DNA of 64,000 nucleotides from S5-A14a sp050908895 (GTDB lineage Bacteria; Bacillota; Clostridia; Peptostreptococcales; Anaerovoracaceae): contig CP171222.1 of NCBI GenBank assembly GCA_050908895.1, positions 1,736,001 to 1,800,000 on the forward strand, in the 5' to 3' direction. Within the stretch, counting starts at the first letter, position 1, and each line of letters starts with the position of its first letter. Shown here in pieces: positions 42,725 to 52,738 of this stretch. Made by a program: the position numbers and the translations under genes. Under the pieces are notes generated by a model. The model was not told the origin of the DNA. It saw only the letters and a list, made by a program, of their open reading frames with translations, and ran no database searches.

Positions 42725-43794
42725 ATCGTCTCCGTAGCTTGACCCGGACTACACTTAAGACTAGCCTCTTCAATTTCGTCCAAGTATGTCCGGTTTTCTT
42801 TAAACTTTTCTATCATCTCTATTATGTTCTCAGTAACTAAATCTTTTTCCTCAATTAAAATCGCGCCTCCATGATCAGCCACGGCTTTAGCATTATAATA
42901 TTGGTGGTTGTCAGTTGCATTAGGAAAGGGGACTAAAATTGCTGCACGTCCTGCAACGTTTATCTCCGTCATAGTCAGTGCTCCTGAACGACTTATTATA
43001 AGATCTGCGGCAGCTATCTGATTAGGCATATCGTTGACAAAGCCAAGAATATTGGACCTTCCATTAGTATTAATACATTTTTGAATAACCCTCTGCTTTG
43101 TTTCCTCGTAATTAAGATGTCCTGTTATGAATGTGCAAGTATATTCCGGTTTATCCTGTATCCAAGACAGAATGTCTTCTGCAAGCAGGTTAATTCTTTT
43201 TGCGCCCCAACTTCCTCCCATTGCCAGTATGTGGAATGATCCACTGGGAATGCCGAGTTTTTTTCTGGATTCTTCCCTATTAGATTCAAAAAAAGCCTTT
43301 CTGACAGGGTTCCCTGTATATACATGCTTTTGAGGTTGCTTAAAATATGATGTGGCCTCCGGATATGCAAGAAATACATTATCCACAAATCTTTCCAATG
43401 TTCTATTAGCCATTCCCGGGAAAGCATTTTGCTCATGAACATAACACGGAATTTTTTCTCTATTAGCCGCTACAATTACTGGAAAGCAAACGAAACCTCC
43501 TGTGCCGATTACACAGTCAGGTTTAAATTCTTTCATAATCTCCCGGCTTACCTTAATGCCCTTAATTACGGCACTACCCAGCTTTATCATTGCTATTGGA
43601 TTTTTTTCCAACCATCTAGATGGAACAGCTTTAAAATTATAACCATGTTCTAGTACAATCTCCTCCTCCATGCTACTTGGATGTCCTAGATATAAAATTT
43701 TTGAATCAGGATCTTTTTCCATAATTTTATCAGCAATTGCTAATGCAGGAAAAACGTGTCCACCTGTACCGCCTCCGGTTATTATTGCTCTCAT
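42697..43794 (-). CDS. murG: UDP-GlcNAc:lipid I N-acetylglucosaminyltransferase MurG
   Basis: MurG adds GlcNAc to lipid I to make lipid II at the inner membrane face. The 365-residue GT28 enzyme starts MRAIITGGGTGGHVFPAL, the donor-site glycine-rich loop, and has the second loop AMGGSWGAKRIN and the UDP-sugar motif SRSGALTMTEI. Its length is typical. The start overlaps the ftsW stop by 4 bp. Confidence 0.97.
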   Translation of the reverse strand: MRAIITGGGTGGHVFPALAIADKIMEKDPDSKILYLGHPSSMEEEIVLEHGYNFKAVPSRWLEKNPIAMIKLGSAVIKGIKVSREIMKEFKPDCVIGTGGFVCFPVIVAANREKIPCYVHEQNAFPGMANRTLERFVDNVFLAYPEATSYFKQPQKHVYTGNPVRKAFFESNREESRKKLGIPSGSFHILAMGGSWGAKRINLLAEDILSWIQDKPEYTCTFITGHLNYEETKQRVIQKCINTNGRSNILGFVNDMPNQIAAADLIISRSGALTMTEINVAGRAAILVPFPNATDNHQYYNAKAVADHGGAILIEEKDLVTENIIEMIEKFKENRTYLDEIEEASLKCSPGQATETIWEHITRKR

Positions 43795-44954
43795 TTAATC
43801 TTCCCTAACGTATACTTCTCTACTGTAAAGTTCCTAACTATACTTCGTTCTTTAGATATATTTAACAGTATGCCCGAGCAAGTCATAAATATCCAAAGCG
43901 CATTGCCACCGTAACTTATAAATGGTAACGCAACTCCTGTTGCAGGCATACTGGATGTAACAACAGCTAAGTTGAATATAACCTGACAAGATACCATGGC
44001 AACTATACCGGTTGCCATCAGTGAACCGAATAAATCCGGTGCTTTCATCGCGATGAGTACACCTCGCCAAATAAATATAACATAGATTGCTATAATAGCT
44101 GTCACTCCTATAAATCCAACCTCTTCCCCTATAATCGCCATTATAAAGTCATTATGAGGTTCCGGTAAATACATGGTTTTTTGTACACTATTGCCTATGC
44201 CTACGCCGCTGACTCCACCGGAGCCTAGTGCCATCAATGATTGAACCACCTGAAAAGATTCCCCGGATGCATTAGCAAATGGATTGAGAAAGCTTGTAAC
44301 TCTGGCAAACCTATAGCCACCTCTATCACCTAAAACAGCTACCGCCATAACAGCTATAACCCCCGCTCCACTAATTATAAGCATCTGCTTACTTAAACCT
44401 GCTACAATGGTAATTGCAATAACTATAAATACAACTGTAGCTGCAACAGAAAAATTAGGTTGCTTCATAATAAGCAAAAAAATTACTGCCAAAATAGTTA
44501 CTATCGGCATCAACCCCTTTAAGTTTCTAACTCTCTTTGGATTAGCTGAAAAATAAACCGATGCAACTATAATCATACAAAATTTGCTTATCTCACCGGG
44601 CATAATTGTAAAAAATCCAAGACTAATCCATCTACTTGCTCCATTTATAGTTTGACCATATGGTGTTAACACTAAAAGTAAAAGTAAAATTGTAGCCGGC
44701 AGAATTATTACAATTAGATTTCGCCAAACATGATAATTCATCTTTGAAGATAAATACAATAAAACGGCTCCTGTGATTCCATATACCAATTGTTTAATAA
44801 AAATAGTATAAGGTGCTCCTGTTTGACTGATTGAACTATAGTAACTAGCACTAAAAACTGAAACAACACCAATGACCACAAGTAGTGCCGTTGCAATTAA
44901 CAGCGTAAAATCCAAGTCACCAAGTTTTTTTGTAAAAAGATTTCCTTTATTCAT
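43791..44954 (-). CDS. ftsW: Division SEDS glycosyltransferase FtsW
   Basis: FtsW is the division counterpart of RodA and polymerises septal peptidoglycan with the class B PBP encoded upstream. From ATG 44954 (MNKGNLFTKKLGDLDF) the protein has 387 residues, about ten membrane segments and SEDS signatures NGASRWISLG, LPEPHNDFIMAIIGEEVGFIG and LPFISYGGNALWI. A longer frame to 45074 runs back into murD and is rejected. AGAGAG lies 6 bp before the ATG. Position in the cluster favours FtsW over SpoVE. Confidence 0.93.
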   Translation of the reverse strand: MNKGNLFTKKLGDLDFTLLIATALLVVIGVVSVFSASYYSSISQTGAPYTIFIKQLVYGITGAVLLYLSSKMNYHVWRNLIVIILPATILLLLLVLTPYGQTINGASRWISLGFFTIMPGEISKFCMIIVASVYFSANPKRVRNLKGLMPIVTILAVIFLLIMKQPNFSVAATVVFIVIAITIVAGLSKQMLIISGAGVIAVMAVAVLGDRGGYRFARVTSFLNPFANASGESFQVVQSLMALGSGGVSGVGIGNSVQKTMYLPEPHNDFIMAIIGEEVGFIGVTAIIAIYVIFIWRGVLIAMKAPDLFGSLMATGIVAMVSCQVIFNLAVVTSSMPATGVALPFISYGGNALWIFMTCSGILLNISKERSIVRNFTVEKYTLGKIK

Positions 44955-44994
44955 GTATATCTCTCTATCTAAGGCTGCAACAATCGCCTCTAAA

Positions 44995-46371
44995 CTACTT
45001 TTCCAATGTAAAGACCCAAGACTTGAAATCAGCACCACGCTGCTCATAGTTATCATACATGTCCCAGCTGGCACACGCCGGAGAAAGAAGTACTTTATCC
45101 CCGGGCTGAGCCTCTTTTACAGCCCTGTAAACGCATTCTTTCATATCTTTCTCTATACAAATATTGGAAAATCCAACTTTTCTTGCTTCCTCTGCAATTA
45201 TCTTTGCATCTCGACCGAGTAAAATTAGTGTTTTAACTTTGCCACACAACTCTTTGACCAGTGTTTTAAAGTCCTGACCCTTACCATCTCCTCCTGCGAT
45301 CAGCAGAATATTATCTTCAAGAGCTTTAATCGCTGTGATAGTAGCCTCTATATTTGTCCCCTTAGAGTCATTAAAATACTCTACTCCATCTACAGTGCTA
45401 ACCGGTTCAATTCTGTGTTCAACTCCCTTGAATTTAGATACCGCTTCTCTGATCACATCAGAATTAATTCCTGCAAAATAGCATATTGCTACAGCAGCAA
45501 GGACATTCTCAAGATTATGTTCTCCCAAAATTTTTATATCTTCTACCGGAAGAATCTCTCTCATAGACCCATCAAAATTTCTAACATTTATCCAATTATT
45601 TTCGACAAAACAGCTCATATCCTCAGTTTTTCTTCTGCTAAAGAAAGCTATTTTGCTGACTGCAGACTTGGATAGCTCAACACACAAGGGATCATCTCCA
45701 TTTAGAATCACTACTTCGCTTTCGTCCTGATTCTCAAAAATTCGACTCTTCGCTGCAGCATAAGCTTCCATGGTTTTGTGACGATTTAGATGGTCCGGAG
45801 TCAAATTTAGAATCGCTGCAATTTCAGGCTTAAAGTTTTCAATTGTTTCCAATTGAAAACTGGAGGTCTCTGTAACAAGCCAATCATTTTCTGTTGCTGA
45901 CTCAGCCTTAGCTATTACAGCAACTCCTATGTTGCCAACCACATGAGTCTTACGTCCAGAAAGCTTAAATATTTCACCAACCAATGTCGTGGTAGTCGTC
46001 TTACCATTAGTTCCCGTAATAGCTACGTACCGTCCACTACCTATCAAATAAGCCAATTCCAGTTCCCCGATAACCTTGCAACCATTTTTCTGTTTAGCTT
46101 TAATCCATGGCAGGTTCGTATCAACTCCCGGACTTAAAATAATTAATTCATAATTTTCCTCCTCGTACGGCTTACGTCCTAAAATCAAATTAACTCCAAA
46201 GCCACTGAAAAAAGCTAGCAATTGAGGATCTATATCTGATTCTAACTTGTTGTCCTGTACTGAAACTTTTGCTCCTAATCTACAAAGAATTTGAGATGCT
46301 GCAATCCCACTTTTCCCCAGTCCAACAACTAGAATTTTTTTGTTTTTGACATTAAATTTCATATCACTCAT
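44995..46371 (-). CDS. murD: UDP-N-acetylmuramoylalanine-D-glutamate ligase
   Basis: MurD adds D-glutamate to UDP-MurNAc-L-Ala using ATP. The 458-residue protein has an N-terminal Rossmann-like UDP-binding domain (VVGLGKSGIAAS), the ATP loop GTNGKTTT (120-127), the Mur signatures LNLTPDHLNRH and GVEHRIEPV, and a C-terminal domain ending near LLSPACASWDMYDNYEQRG, which is typical of MurD. It lies 13 bp after mraY. Confidence 0.97.
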   Translation of the reverse strand: MSDMKFNVKNKKILVVGLGKSGIAASQILCRLGAKVSVQDNKLESDIDPQLLAFFSGFGVNLILGRKPYEEENYELIILSPGVDTNLPWIKAKQKNGCKVIGELELAYLIGSGRYVAITGTNGKTTTTTLVGEIFKLSGRKTHVVGNIGVAVIAKAESATENDWLVTETSSFQLETIENFKPEIAAILNLTPDHLNRHKTMEAYAAAKSRIFENQDESEVVILNGDDPLCVELSKSAVSKIAFFSRRKTEDMSCFVENNWINVRNFDGSMREILPVEDIKILGEHNLENVLAAVAICYFAGINSDVIREAVSKFKGVEHRIEPVSTVDGVEYFNDSKGTNIEATITAIKALEDNILLIAGGDGKGQDFKTLVKELCGKVKTLILLGRDAKIIAEEARKVGFSNICIEKDMKECVYRAVKEAQPGDKVLLSPACASWDMYDNYEQRGADFKSWVFTLEK

Positions 46372-46384
46372 AATATACCCCTAT

Positions 46385-47350
46385 CTAAAGAATTGTACTC
46401 ATATAAGCAATCAATGACATAATTGCCGTAATAGCCCAAAACATATGAACAACCCTGTACTCTCTCATTCCTCCAATTTCAAAATGATGGTGTATGGGCG
46501 CCATGCGAAAAACTCTTTTGCCCCTTAACTTATAGGAGCCAACCTGTATTATTACAGATAATGCCTCCATTACATAAATAAACCCTGCAATAGGAAGCAA
46601 AAGCTCAGCCTTTCCCATTATAGCAATAACTGCAACAGCTCCACCAAGAGACATAGACCCCGTATCCCCCATGAAGATTTTAGCCGGATATCTATTGTGG
46701 AACAAAAATCCTAAACATGCACCCATTAGAATAAACGAATAGATAGTCGAGCTTGTCTGTCCGAACCCAATAGATACCGCGCCAAAACAAAGTGCAACAA
46801 TTGCCGTCACACCGGAGGATAACCCATCAAGTCCATCTGTTAAATTAACCGCATTTGCCATAGCAACCATGATAAACGCCACAAAAGGTATATATAGCCA
46901 ACCCAAAGATACGTACTCATTATAGAATGGAATCCATACTTGAGACCCATGCTGACTATAATTCATAACATAAATTGCCACAAGACTTCCAAATAAAATC
47001 TGTAGAAATAGTTTCTGCCATGCCCTTAAACCTAAATTCTGCTTTTTAGCAAACTTTATATAATCATCTATAAACCCTATAAAGCCAAATAGTGCTGTAA
47101 CTACCAGCATTATCACTATATCAAGGGAAAAGTGCCCTAGAATCACAGAAGAAAAAACTAGTGCTGCAAAAATAGCCAACCCTCCCATAGTAGGAGTGCC
47201 CTGCTTAACTAGATGAGCTTGTGGCCCATCTTCCCTAATAAACTGACCAAATTGCTTGCGTTTTAATTGTGGTATTAAAAAGTGTGTTGCTAAACCTGAA
47301 GCTAAGGCAGATACTATTATATCCACAAAATATCTTATAAAATTATCCAT
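46385..47350 (-). CDS. mraY: Phospho-N-acetylmuramoyl-pentapeptide transferase MraY
   Basis: MraY makes lipid I from UDP-MurNAc-pentapeptide and undecaprenyl phosphate. The 321-residue protein has about ten membrane segments and the catalytic loops with DGPQAHLVKQGTPTMGG, DDYIKFAKKQNLGL, NAVNLTDGLDGLSSG, FMGDTGSMSLGG and the His-rich MAPIHHHFE. All active-site groups are present. Confidence 0.97.
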   Translation of the reverse strand: MDNFIRYFVDIIVSALASGLATHFLIPQLKRKQFGQFIREDGPQAHLVKQGTPTMGGLAIFAALVFSSVILGHFSLDIVIMLVVTALFGFIGFIDDYIKFAKKQNLGLRAWQKLFLQILFGSLVAIYVMNYSQHGSQVWIPFYNEYVSLGWLYIPFVAFIMVAMANAVNLTDGLDGLSSGVTAIVALCFGAVSIGFGQTSSTIYSFILMGACLGFLFHNRYPAKIFMGDTGSMSLGGAVAVIAIMGKAELLLPIAGFIYVMEALSVIIQVGSYKLRGKRVFRMAPIHHHFEIGGMREYRVVHMFWAITAIMSLIAYMSTIL

Positions 47351-47381
47351 TTTCTTATTCCTTACTATTTTCTATCATTTA

Positions 47382-48842
47382 TTAAGATATAATCTCTAGA
47401 AGACTTTTCACAACCTCTTCCATAGCATACATTCTTGATCCTTTCACCAAGACCAAATCATCTTGCTGAATCAAATTTCGAAGGATTCTTAACAAAACAG
47501 CTTTCTCAGAGAAGAACATAATTTCCGTCTTGCTTCCCTTTTTCTGTTTCATCCTAAATGCAGCTGAAGCTATATCGTCCGTGTGTTGCCCAACGCAAAT
47601 AATAACATCCATCCCTTTTTCAACTGCGTACTCACCTATTTCACAGTGAACTTTTCTCGATATGTGAGCCCATCCATTCATTCCAGCTAAAATTGCCACG
47701 TGTCTTCGTGCTTCTGTACTCATTATGCTATCTATAGCACTTTTGACAGCCTCCGGAAAAGAGCTATAACTATCATCCATTACACGTATGTATCCATTAT
47801 CTTTAAATTCCATTCGCATAACTGTTATTTGAATGTTTCTGATAGCTTCTAAGCTATCTTCTATGGAAATCCCCAGCTCAACTCCAACAGCCATTGCCAA
47901 AGCAGCATTATATCTATTATGAGCACCTGGTATTGGCAATTCTATCTTAGACTCAAAATTTTCAAAATCCTGTTTTTCTGTCAACCCATCTATGGCAAAA
48001 TTAGATTTAAATATAAAGTCTATTCCTTTCTGCCCAAAATCATGATACTCTCCAATAAAATAATCGCTTTCCTTGCTTGGATCACTTCCAATTGATATTA
48101 TATCATACTGCCCCACTATAGTATTTTTATTTAAATGAGGAGAATCCTCATTAATTATTAACAAATCATCTTTATCAAGAAAATCCGTAATTTCCATTTT
48201 AGCTTTATATATATTTTCTGCACTTCCAAGTTGTTCAAGATGAGTTAATCCTATATAAGTTATAACGCTTATATCCGGCTTAACCCACTCAACAATCTCA
48301 TGAATCTCGTGAAGACGTTCCATTCCGATTTCAACTACAGCCACCTGAACATCCAAGTCATAAGCCAGAACTGTCATACTCACACCAATTTGACTATTGT
48401 AATTTTTAATCGGTTTACCAGTCTTATACCTACTGGAACATACAGCATAAACCATGTCTCTCGTAGTGGTCTTTCCCATGCTGCCGGTTATAGCAATTTT
48501 TTTCGGATTGATTTTATTTAGATGATATTCTGCTAAATTGGACATAGCTATAATCGTATCTTTTACCAGAATAACATTAACTCCAACAGATTTTGCCTTG
48601 CAATACTTGGAAATGCTATCAGCAAATTCCTCATTACTTACAAATAGAGTTCTTATTCCGTTCTCAACGGCCTGTTCCAAAAAATTATGTGCATCATGCA
48701 CTTCGCCGACAATTGCAAAAAATGCTCCATCTTCCACTGAGCTTCTAGAGTCAATGACTACATTATTAAAACCTTCAGGTCCATCAGATAAATATTTTAT
48801 CCCTTCTGTAGCTTTTACAGCCTCACAAATATTAAATTTCAT
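47382..48842 (-). CDS. murF: UDP-MurNAc-tripeptide-D-alanyl-D-alanine ligase
   Basis: MurF adds D-Ala-D-Ala to complete the wall pentapeptide precursor. The product has the Mur ligase three-domain layout with the ATP loop GSMGKTTT (about 120-127), the central motif AVVEIGMERLHEIHEI and TYIGLTHLEQLGS, and the MurF-like C-terminal region RVMDDSYSSFPEAVKSAI. The usual N in GTNGKTTT is replaced by M. ATG 48842 has GTGGAG 7 bp upstream; a GTG at 48854 starts inside that site. It gives 486 residues. Confidence 0.93.
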   Translation of the reverse strand: MKFNICEAVKATEGIKYLSDGPEGFNNVVIDSRSSVEDGAFFAIVGEVHDAHNFLEQAVENGIRTLFVSNEEFADSISKYCKAKSVGVNVILVKDTIIAMSNLAEYHLNKINPKKIAITGSMGKTTTRDMVYAVCSSRYKTGKPIKNYNSQIGVSMTVLAYDLDVQVAVVEIGMERLHEIHEIVEWVKPDISVITYIGLTHLEQLGSAENIYKAKMEITDFLDKDDLLIINEDSPHLNKNTIVGQYDIISIGSDPSKESDYFIGEYHDFGQKGIDFIFKSNFAIDGLTEKQDFENFESKIELPIPGAHNRYNAALAMAVGVELGISIEDSLEAIRNIQITVMRMEFKDNGYIRVMDDSYSSFPEAVKSAIDSIMSTEARRHVAILAGMNGWAHISRKVHCEIGEYAVEKGMDVIICVGQHTDDIASAAFRMKQKKGSKTEIMFFSEKAVLLRILRNLIQQDDLVLVKGSRMYAMEEVVKSLLEIIS

Positions 48843-48865
48843 TATATGCTCCACATCTTCATATT

Positions 48866-50854
48866 TTATTCCATGTATAAATATGCTTTTTCTATAGGCC
48901 TTATTTTCTTGCCCGGCTGAGGATATTGTCCTTTAACTATTGCTGAATCATCATTGGGATCCTGAACCACTATATACTCTATACCTGCTTTTGCTAGAGC
49001 ACTCTTCGCCTCTTTAAGGGTGATTCCGGACACAGTTGGAACAACTTTCTGAGTTTTGTTCATCTGAGCACGCTCCTCGTCAGTAAGCTGGGGTTCAATG
49101 CCTAAGTAAGGAAATGATTTTTCAAAAAACTCCCTTATTACCGGTGCCGCAGTTGTAAGCCCTATGTGTCCAGATGCCGGTGTATCAAACATCACTACAA
49201 TAGCTAACTTGGGGTCATCTAATGGTGCTAGACATACCATTGATGCATAAACATCATTTGTATATACTCCATTAATTGGTTTCTCTGAGGTTCCCGACTT
49301 TCCGCCAATTCTGAAACCCGGAATTTTAACTGCGCCACTTTTATTTACCATATGTTCCATTGCTTCCATAGTTTCTTCAGCACTTTTTTTAGACAAAACT
49401 TTTTTCTTAACTTGAACTGGGAACTTCTTTACAGTTTTTCCACTAGCATCTGTCAATTTTTTTACCAGTCTTGGTTTCATCAGCACTCCGTCATTGCCTA
49501 TGGAAGATATTGCCGAACACATCTGCATTGGAGTAACCGCCATACCTTGTCCAAAGGATAAAGTAGCTTTAGTCACTTCATTAAGATTCAGATTCGGTGG
49601 TATTAAAGGATATACCTCAGCAGGTAAATCTATTCCCGTCTTTTCATTTAACCCATAAAGATCAAGATACTTGTAAAATCTATCAGCGCCAAGTCGTTGA
49701 GCTAATTGTACCATTACCACATTACAAGAGTTAGCCAGAGCATCTTTTAAGTTTTGATCACCATGAGAAGTTCTAGCATAGCAATTGATTCTAGTTCCAA
49801 CTACATCTATACCTCCCGAGCAGTAAAATCTCTCTTCAGGAGTGCTTACCTCTTCTTGTAGAGCCGATGATACAGTAATGACTTTGAATGTCGAACCAGG
49901 TTCGTAAAGATCACTTATCACCGGATTTCTCCACATCTTACTCAGATATTCAGTTTTTGCTTTATCATTTAAACTCTTATACTCATTTTTAGATTTTTCA
50001 TCTGCAGGTACTGTTGGATAATTGGGGTCAAAGCTTGGTGCACTTGCCATTGCCAATACATCCCCTGTTTTAGGATCCATAACTACAGCTTGTCCACTTA
50101 TCGCTTTATACTTTTTCAACCCATCCTTTAAAGCACCTTCCAAATAATGCTGAAGGACTTCATCTATGGTGGTTACCACATTCAAGCCATCCTCGGCTTC
50201 AAAATATGATTCGGATCCGAAAGCAATGGGATCCCCATGAACATCGCCTTTTCTAATCCATCTTCCTGCTACTCCACTCAAATATTCATCATATTGAAGC
50301 TCAAGTCCGGATCTGCCCTGATTATCATCATTAACGCTTCCAAGAATTTGAGCAGCAAAATCTCCAAGAGGATACAGTCTTCTACTTGCTTCCGCAACCT
50401 GCATTCCAGGGATTTCTAGTTTCTTTAATTTATCAATTTGGTCTTTTTCTAAATAAGAAACCATTTTAATTAATTCTCTTTTCGATTTTAATGTATCTAA
50501 AATTTCATCTTTCTTGGTACTGGTTATTGTAGATATTTTCTCTGCTAAGTCCTCCAATTTAGAGCCTTTATATTCTTGACTAATAATTCCTGGCCTTATC
50601 CAAACATTATACGCCATTGCACTCGCTGCCAGAGCTTTTCCATTACGGTCATATATCCCTCCTCTTTTTGCCTGTATCGGCACATCTCCCTTCTGCTGCC
50701 TTATAGCCCTGTCTCTATATTCATCAGCATTAATTACCTGTATCCAAGCCAAACGAAACAACAGTAAACATAGAATCCCCAGCACGCAAACAAACAGAAT
50801 CATAATCCTGTTCTTGTTCATCCTCTCTATGGTAAATTTTTCTATATGTGCCAT
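48866..50854 (-). CDS. ftsI: Class B penicillin-binding protein with PASTA domain (FtsI/SpoVD type)
   Basis: This is the septal transpeptidase partner of FtsW. From ATG 50854 (AAGGAGAATGT upstream) it has 662 residues: a membrane helix (about 17-38), the dimerisation domain with AKRGGIYDRNG, a transpeptidase domain with STFK (321-324), SCN (376-378) and KSGT (519-522), and one C-terminal PASTA domain (about 602-662). The single PASTA tail and the position next to murF are seen in SpoVD and in division PBP2B. Only one such PBP is in this cluster, so it probably serves vegetative division; a sporulation role is possible. Confidence 0.92.
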   Translation of the reverse strand: MAHIEKFTIERMNKNRIMILFVCVLGILCLLLFRLAWIQVINADEYRDRAIRQQKGDVPIQAKRGGIYDRNGKALAASAMAYNVWIRPGIISQEYKGSKLEDLAEKISTITSTKKDEILDTLKSKRELIKMVSYLEKDQIDKLKKLEIPGMQVAEASRRLYPLGDFAAQILGSVNDDNQGRSGLELQYDEYLSGVAGRWIRKGDVHGDPIAFGSESYFEAEDGLNVVTTIDEVLQHYLEGALKDGLKKYKAISGQAVVMDPKTGDVLAMASAPSFDPNYPTVPADEKSKNEYKSLNDKAKTEYLSKMWRNPVISDLYEPGSTFKVITVSSALQEEVSTPEERFYCSGGIDVVGTRINCYARTSHGDQNLKDALANSCNVVMVQLAQRLGADRFYKYLDLYGLNEKTGIDLPAEVYPLIPPNLNLNEVTKATLSFGQGMAVTPMQMCSAISSIGNDGVLMKPRLVKKLTDASGKTVKKFPVQVKKKVLSKKSAEETMEAMEHMVNKSGAVKIPGFRIGGKSGTSEKPINGVYTNDVYASMVCLAPLDDPKLAIVVMFDTPASGHIGLTTAAPVIREFFEKSFPYLGIEPQLTDEERAQMNKTQKVVPTVSGITLKEAKSALAKAGIEYIVVQDPNDDSAIVKGQYPQPGKKIRPIEKAYLYME

Positions 50855-50934
50855 ACATTCTCCTTGACAAACAAAAAAGCTAGACAAGTAACATTATTCT
50901 ATTGTCCAGCTTCCCTATTCAGTTATTTATTTGC

Positions 50935-51261
50935 CTAATTATAAGCCTGACGTTTAAGCACAGCTGCAAAACCACCTTCTGGCTTATCATTCTCCGTCAA
51001 ATAAATACATTGGTCTTCGCTTGGATATACCATGCCCAATTCTTGGATTGCAGTTCTCTCAATGCTGTCGATATTGTTTGAAGCTTTAACTTTAATCTTC
51101 AAAGTGTCGATTTCCCCCTGTAATTCAGCATTGGATCTTACATACCCATTATTGTCATGCTGGATATTCTCATAGAAAGCCGAAGACAGAACCATAAATA
51201 CCAACGCAATCGCAAGAAATAGGATTGCAAACCAAGTTTTATTTTTTTGTTTCTTTGTCAT
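50935..51261 (-). CDS. ftsL: Cell division protein FtsL
   Basis: This 108-residue bitopic protein has a basic N-terminus, one membrane helix (about 10-28) and an extracytoplasmic coiled coil (about 40-70) ending in the short conserved segment ELGMVYPSEDQ, as in FtsL of Firmicutes. Conservation is low, so the call rests on topology and position between rsmH and the PBP gene. It acts with FtsQ/DivIB and DivIC to activate septal synthesis. Confidence 0.85.
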   Translation of the reverse strand: MTKKQKNKTWFAILFLAIALVFMVLSSAFYENIQHDNNGYVRSNAELQGEIDTLKIKVKASNNIDSIERTAIQELGMVYPSEDQCIYLTENDKPEGGFAAVLKRQAYN

Positions 51262-51277
51262 TCCCTACCTCGCAATT

Positions 51278-52249
51278 TTATATTTTTTCACAGACCCTTA
51301 ATTTAGCACTTCTAGATCTAGGATTGATCTCGACTTCCCCTTTAGTCGGTAAAATAGGTTTCCTAGAAATTCTTTTAATATCTGCCACTTTACCACACAC
51401 ACATATGGGAAATTCCGGCGGACATGTACAAGGGTTTGCCCTTTTGCTGAAAATTTCCTTCACTATTCTATCTTCTAGTGAATGGAATGATATGATATTT
51501 AACCTTCCTTTTTGATCAAGCACATCACAGAAATCTTCAATGGCTCTTTCAAGTAGTGAAAGTTCTTGATTAACCTCAATCCTTATGGCCTGAAATGTTC
51601 GCTTTGCAGGATGAGGCCCCTCTCGTCTAGCCTTTGCCGGTATTGCAGCCTTTATGATTTCTACAAGTTCCCCTGTAGTTTCAATAGCTCTTTCCTTTCG
51701 AGAGTTAATAATAAATTGAGCAATTCTTTTTGCCCATCTTTCTTCTCCATATTTTGAAATTATATCTGTAAGTTCTTCCTGACTATATGAATTAACGATA
51801 TCATATGCAGTAAAAGATTCATCTTGATTCATCCTCATATCTAAAGGTGCATCCTTCATGTAGGAAAATCCTCTTTTGTCATTATCAAGTTGAAAGGATG
51901 AAACGCCTAAATCAAGAAGAGCTCCATCAATTTTACACTTAGTAATTTTATTTTCTTCAAACAATTTAGCTAATATGTTTTTTATATCGGAAAAATTATT
52001 ATGAACAAATATTTTTTTGCATCTATAATTTTTCAAACGCTCCGACGCTGCAATTAGAGCATCTTTATCCCTATCGATTCCTATTAATGTACCCTCTTCA
52101 CTAAGGAGTTCACATATAAAACTACTGTGACCACCACCTCCAAGAGTTCCATCAACATATATTCCATCTGATTTTACAGTCAGATTCTCTATACACTCAT
52201 TTAATAGTACTGAGGTGTGTTTAAACTCAATGTTTTTTTCAGTGGCCAT
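51278..52249 (-). CDS. rsmH: 16S rRNA (cytosine-1402 N4) methyltransferase RsmH
   Basis: RsmH (MraW) methylates C1402 of 16S rRNA. The 323-residue protein has HTSVLLNECIENL, the SAM-binding motif YVDGTLGGGGHS, DLGVSSFQLD, the region AKRTFQAIRIEVN and the end NIISFHSLEDRIVKE, all characteristic. Its length is typical. It follows mraZ by 8 bp. Confidence 0.97.
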   Translation of the reverse strand: MATEKNIEFKHTSVLLNECIENLTVKSDGIYVDGTLGGGGHSSFICELLSEEGTLIGIDRDKDALIAASERLKNYRCKKIFVHNNFSDIKNILAKLFEENKITKCKIDGALLDLGVSSFQLDNDKRGFSYMKDAPLDMRMNQDESFTAYDIVNSYSQEELTDIISKYGEERWAKRIAQFIINSRKERAIETTGELVEIIKAAIPAKARREGPHPAKRTFQAIRIEVNQELSLLERAIEDFCDVLDQKGRLNIISFHSLEDRIVKEIFSKRANPCTCPPEFPICVCGKVADIKRISRKPILPTKGEVEINPRSRSAKLRVCEKI

Positions 52250-52257
52250 TCAATCAC

Positions 52258-52689
52258 CTAAAAATTGTACATCGCTAAAGCTTCGCTGAAGCTTTCGGAG
52301 TCAAGTTTTTCTCCATTTGTAGAAGAATCCCAAACTTCTTTAGCCCAAATTTCTATTTTTCTCATGGCACCCATGGTAACCAGTTCTTTTGTAAAATCCC
52401 CATACTCCCTAAGTTCGGCAGGAATAACAATCCTACCTTGCTTATCAAATTCGCATTCAACGGCATTAGCGCAAAAATGCCTGATAAAAGCTCTTACCTT
52501 AGGATCCGATTCTGGCATAGATGCAATCTTTTCCATTTGCTTTTCCCAGTCATCTGTAGTATAGATATACAAGCATTTATCCAGACCTTTGGTCAGAATG
52601 CATCTTCCTCCAAGACCATCTCTGTGTTTAGCAGGAACAATCATGCGATTCTTTGCATCTATTGAATTGTTATAAGTTCCCATAAACAC
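52258..52689 (-). CDS. mraZ: Transcriptional regulator MraZ
   Basis: MraZ is a DNA-binding regulator of its own dcw operon and also affects growth. The 143-residue product has two SpoVT/AbrB-like halves, with the N-terminus MFMGTYNNSIDAKNRMIVPAK close to Bacillus MFMGEY and the second repeat CEFDKQGRIVIPAELREYG. The start is GTG 52689 with AGAGGTG 7 bp upstream; this keeps the conserved MFMG. Tandem binding boxes lie in the promoter upstream. Confidence 0.96.
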   Translation of the reverse strand: MFMGTYNNSIDAKNRMIVPAKHRDGLGGRCILTKGLDKCLYIYTTDDWEKQMEKIASMPESDPKVRAFIRHFCANAVECEFDKQGRIVIPAELREYGDFTKELVTMGAMRKIEIWAKEVWDSSTNGEKLDSESFSEALAMYNF

Positions 52690-52738
52690 CGGTTTTCACC
52701 TCTTTTTTCAGACAGTTATCGACATTAATTAAATTGTT

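Noticed and set aside
43125..43442. 105-codon minus-strand frame inside murG
   Set aside because: Out-of-frame shadow of murG, whose own motifs continue through the region.
44955..45074. 40-residue N-terminal extension of FtsW
   Set aside because: It overlaps the end of murD in another frame and has no family match; FtsW starts cleanly at 44954.
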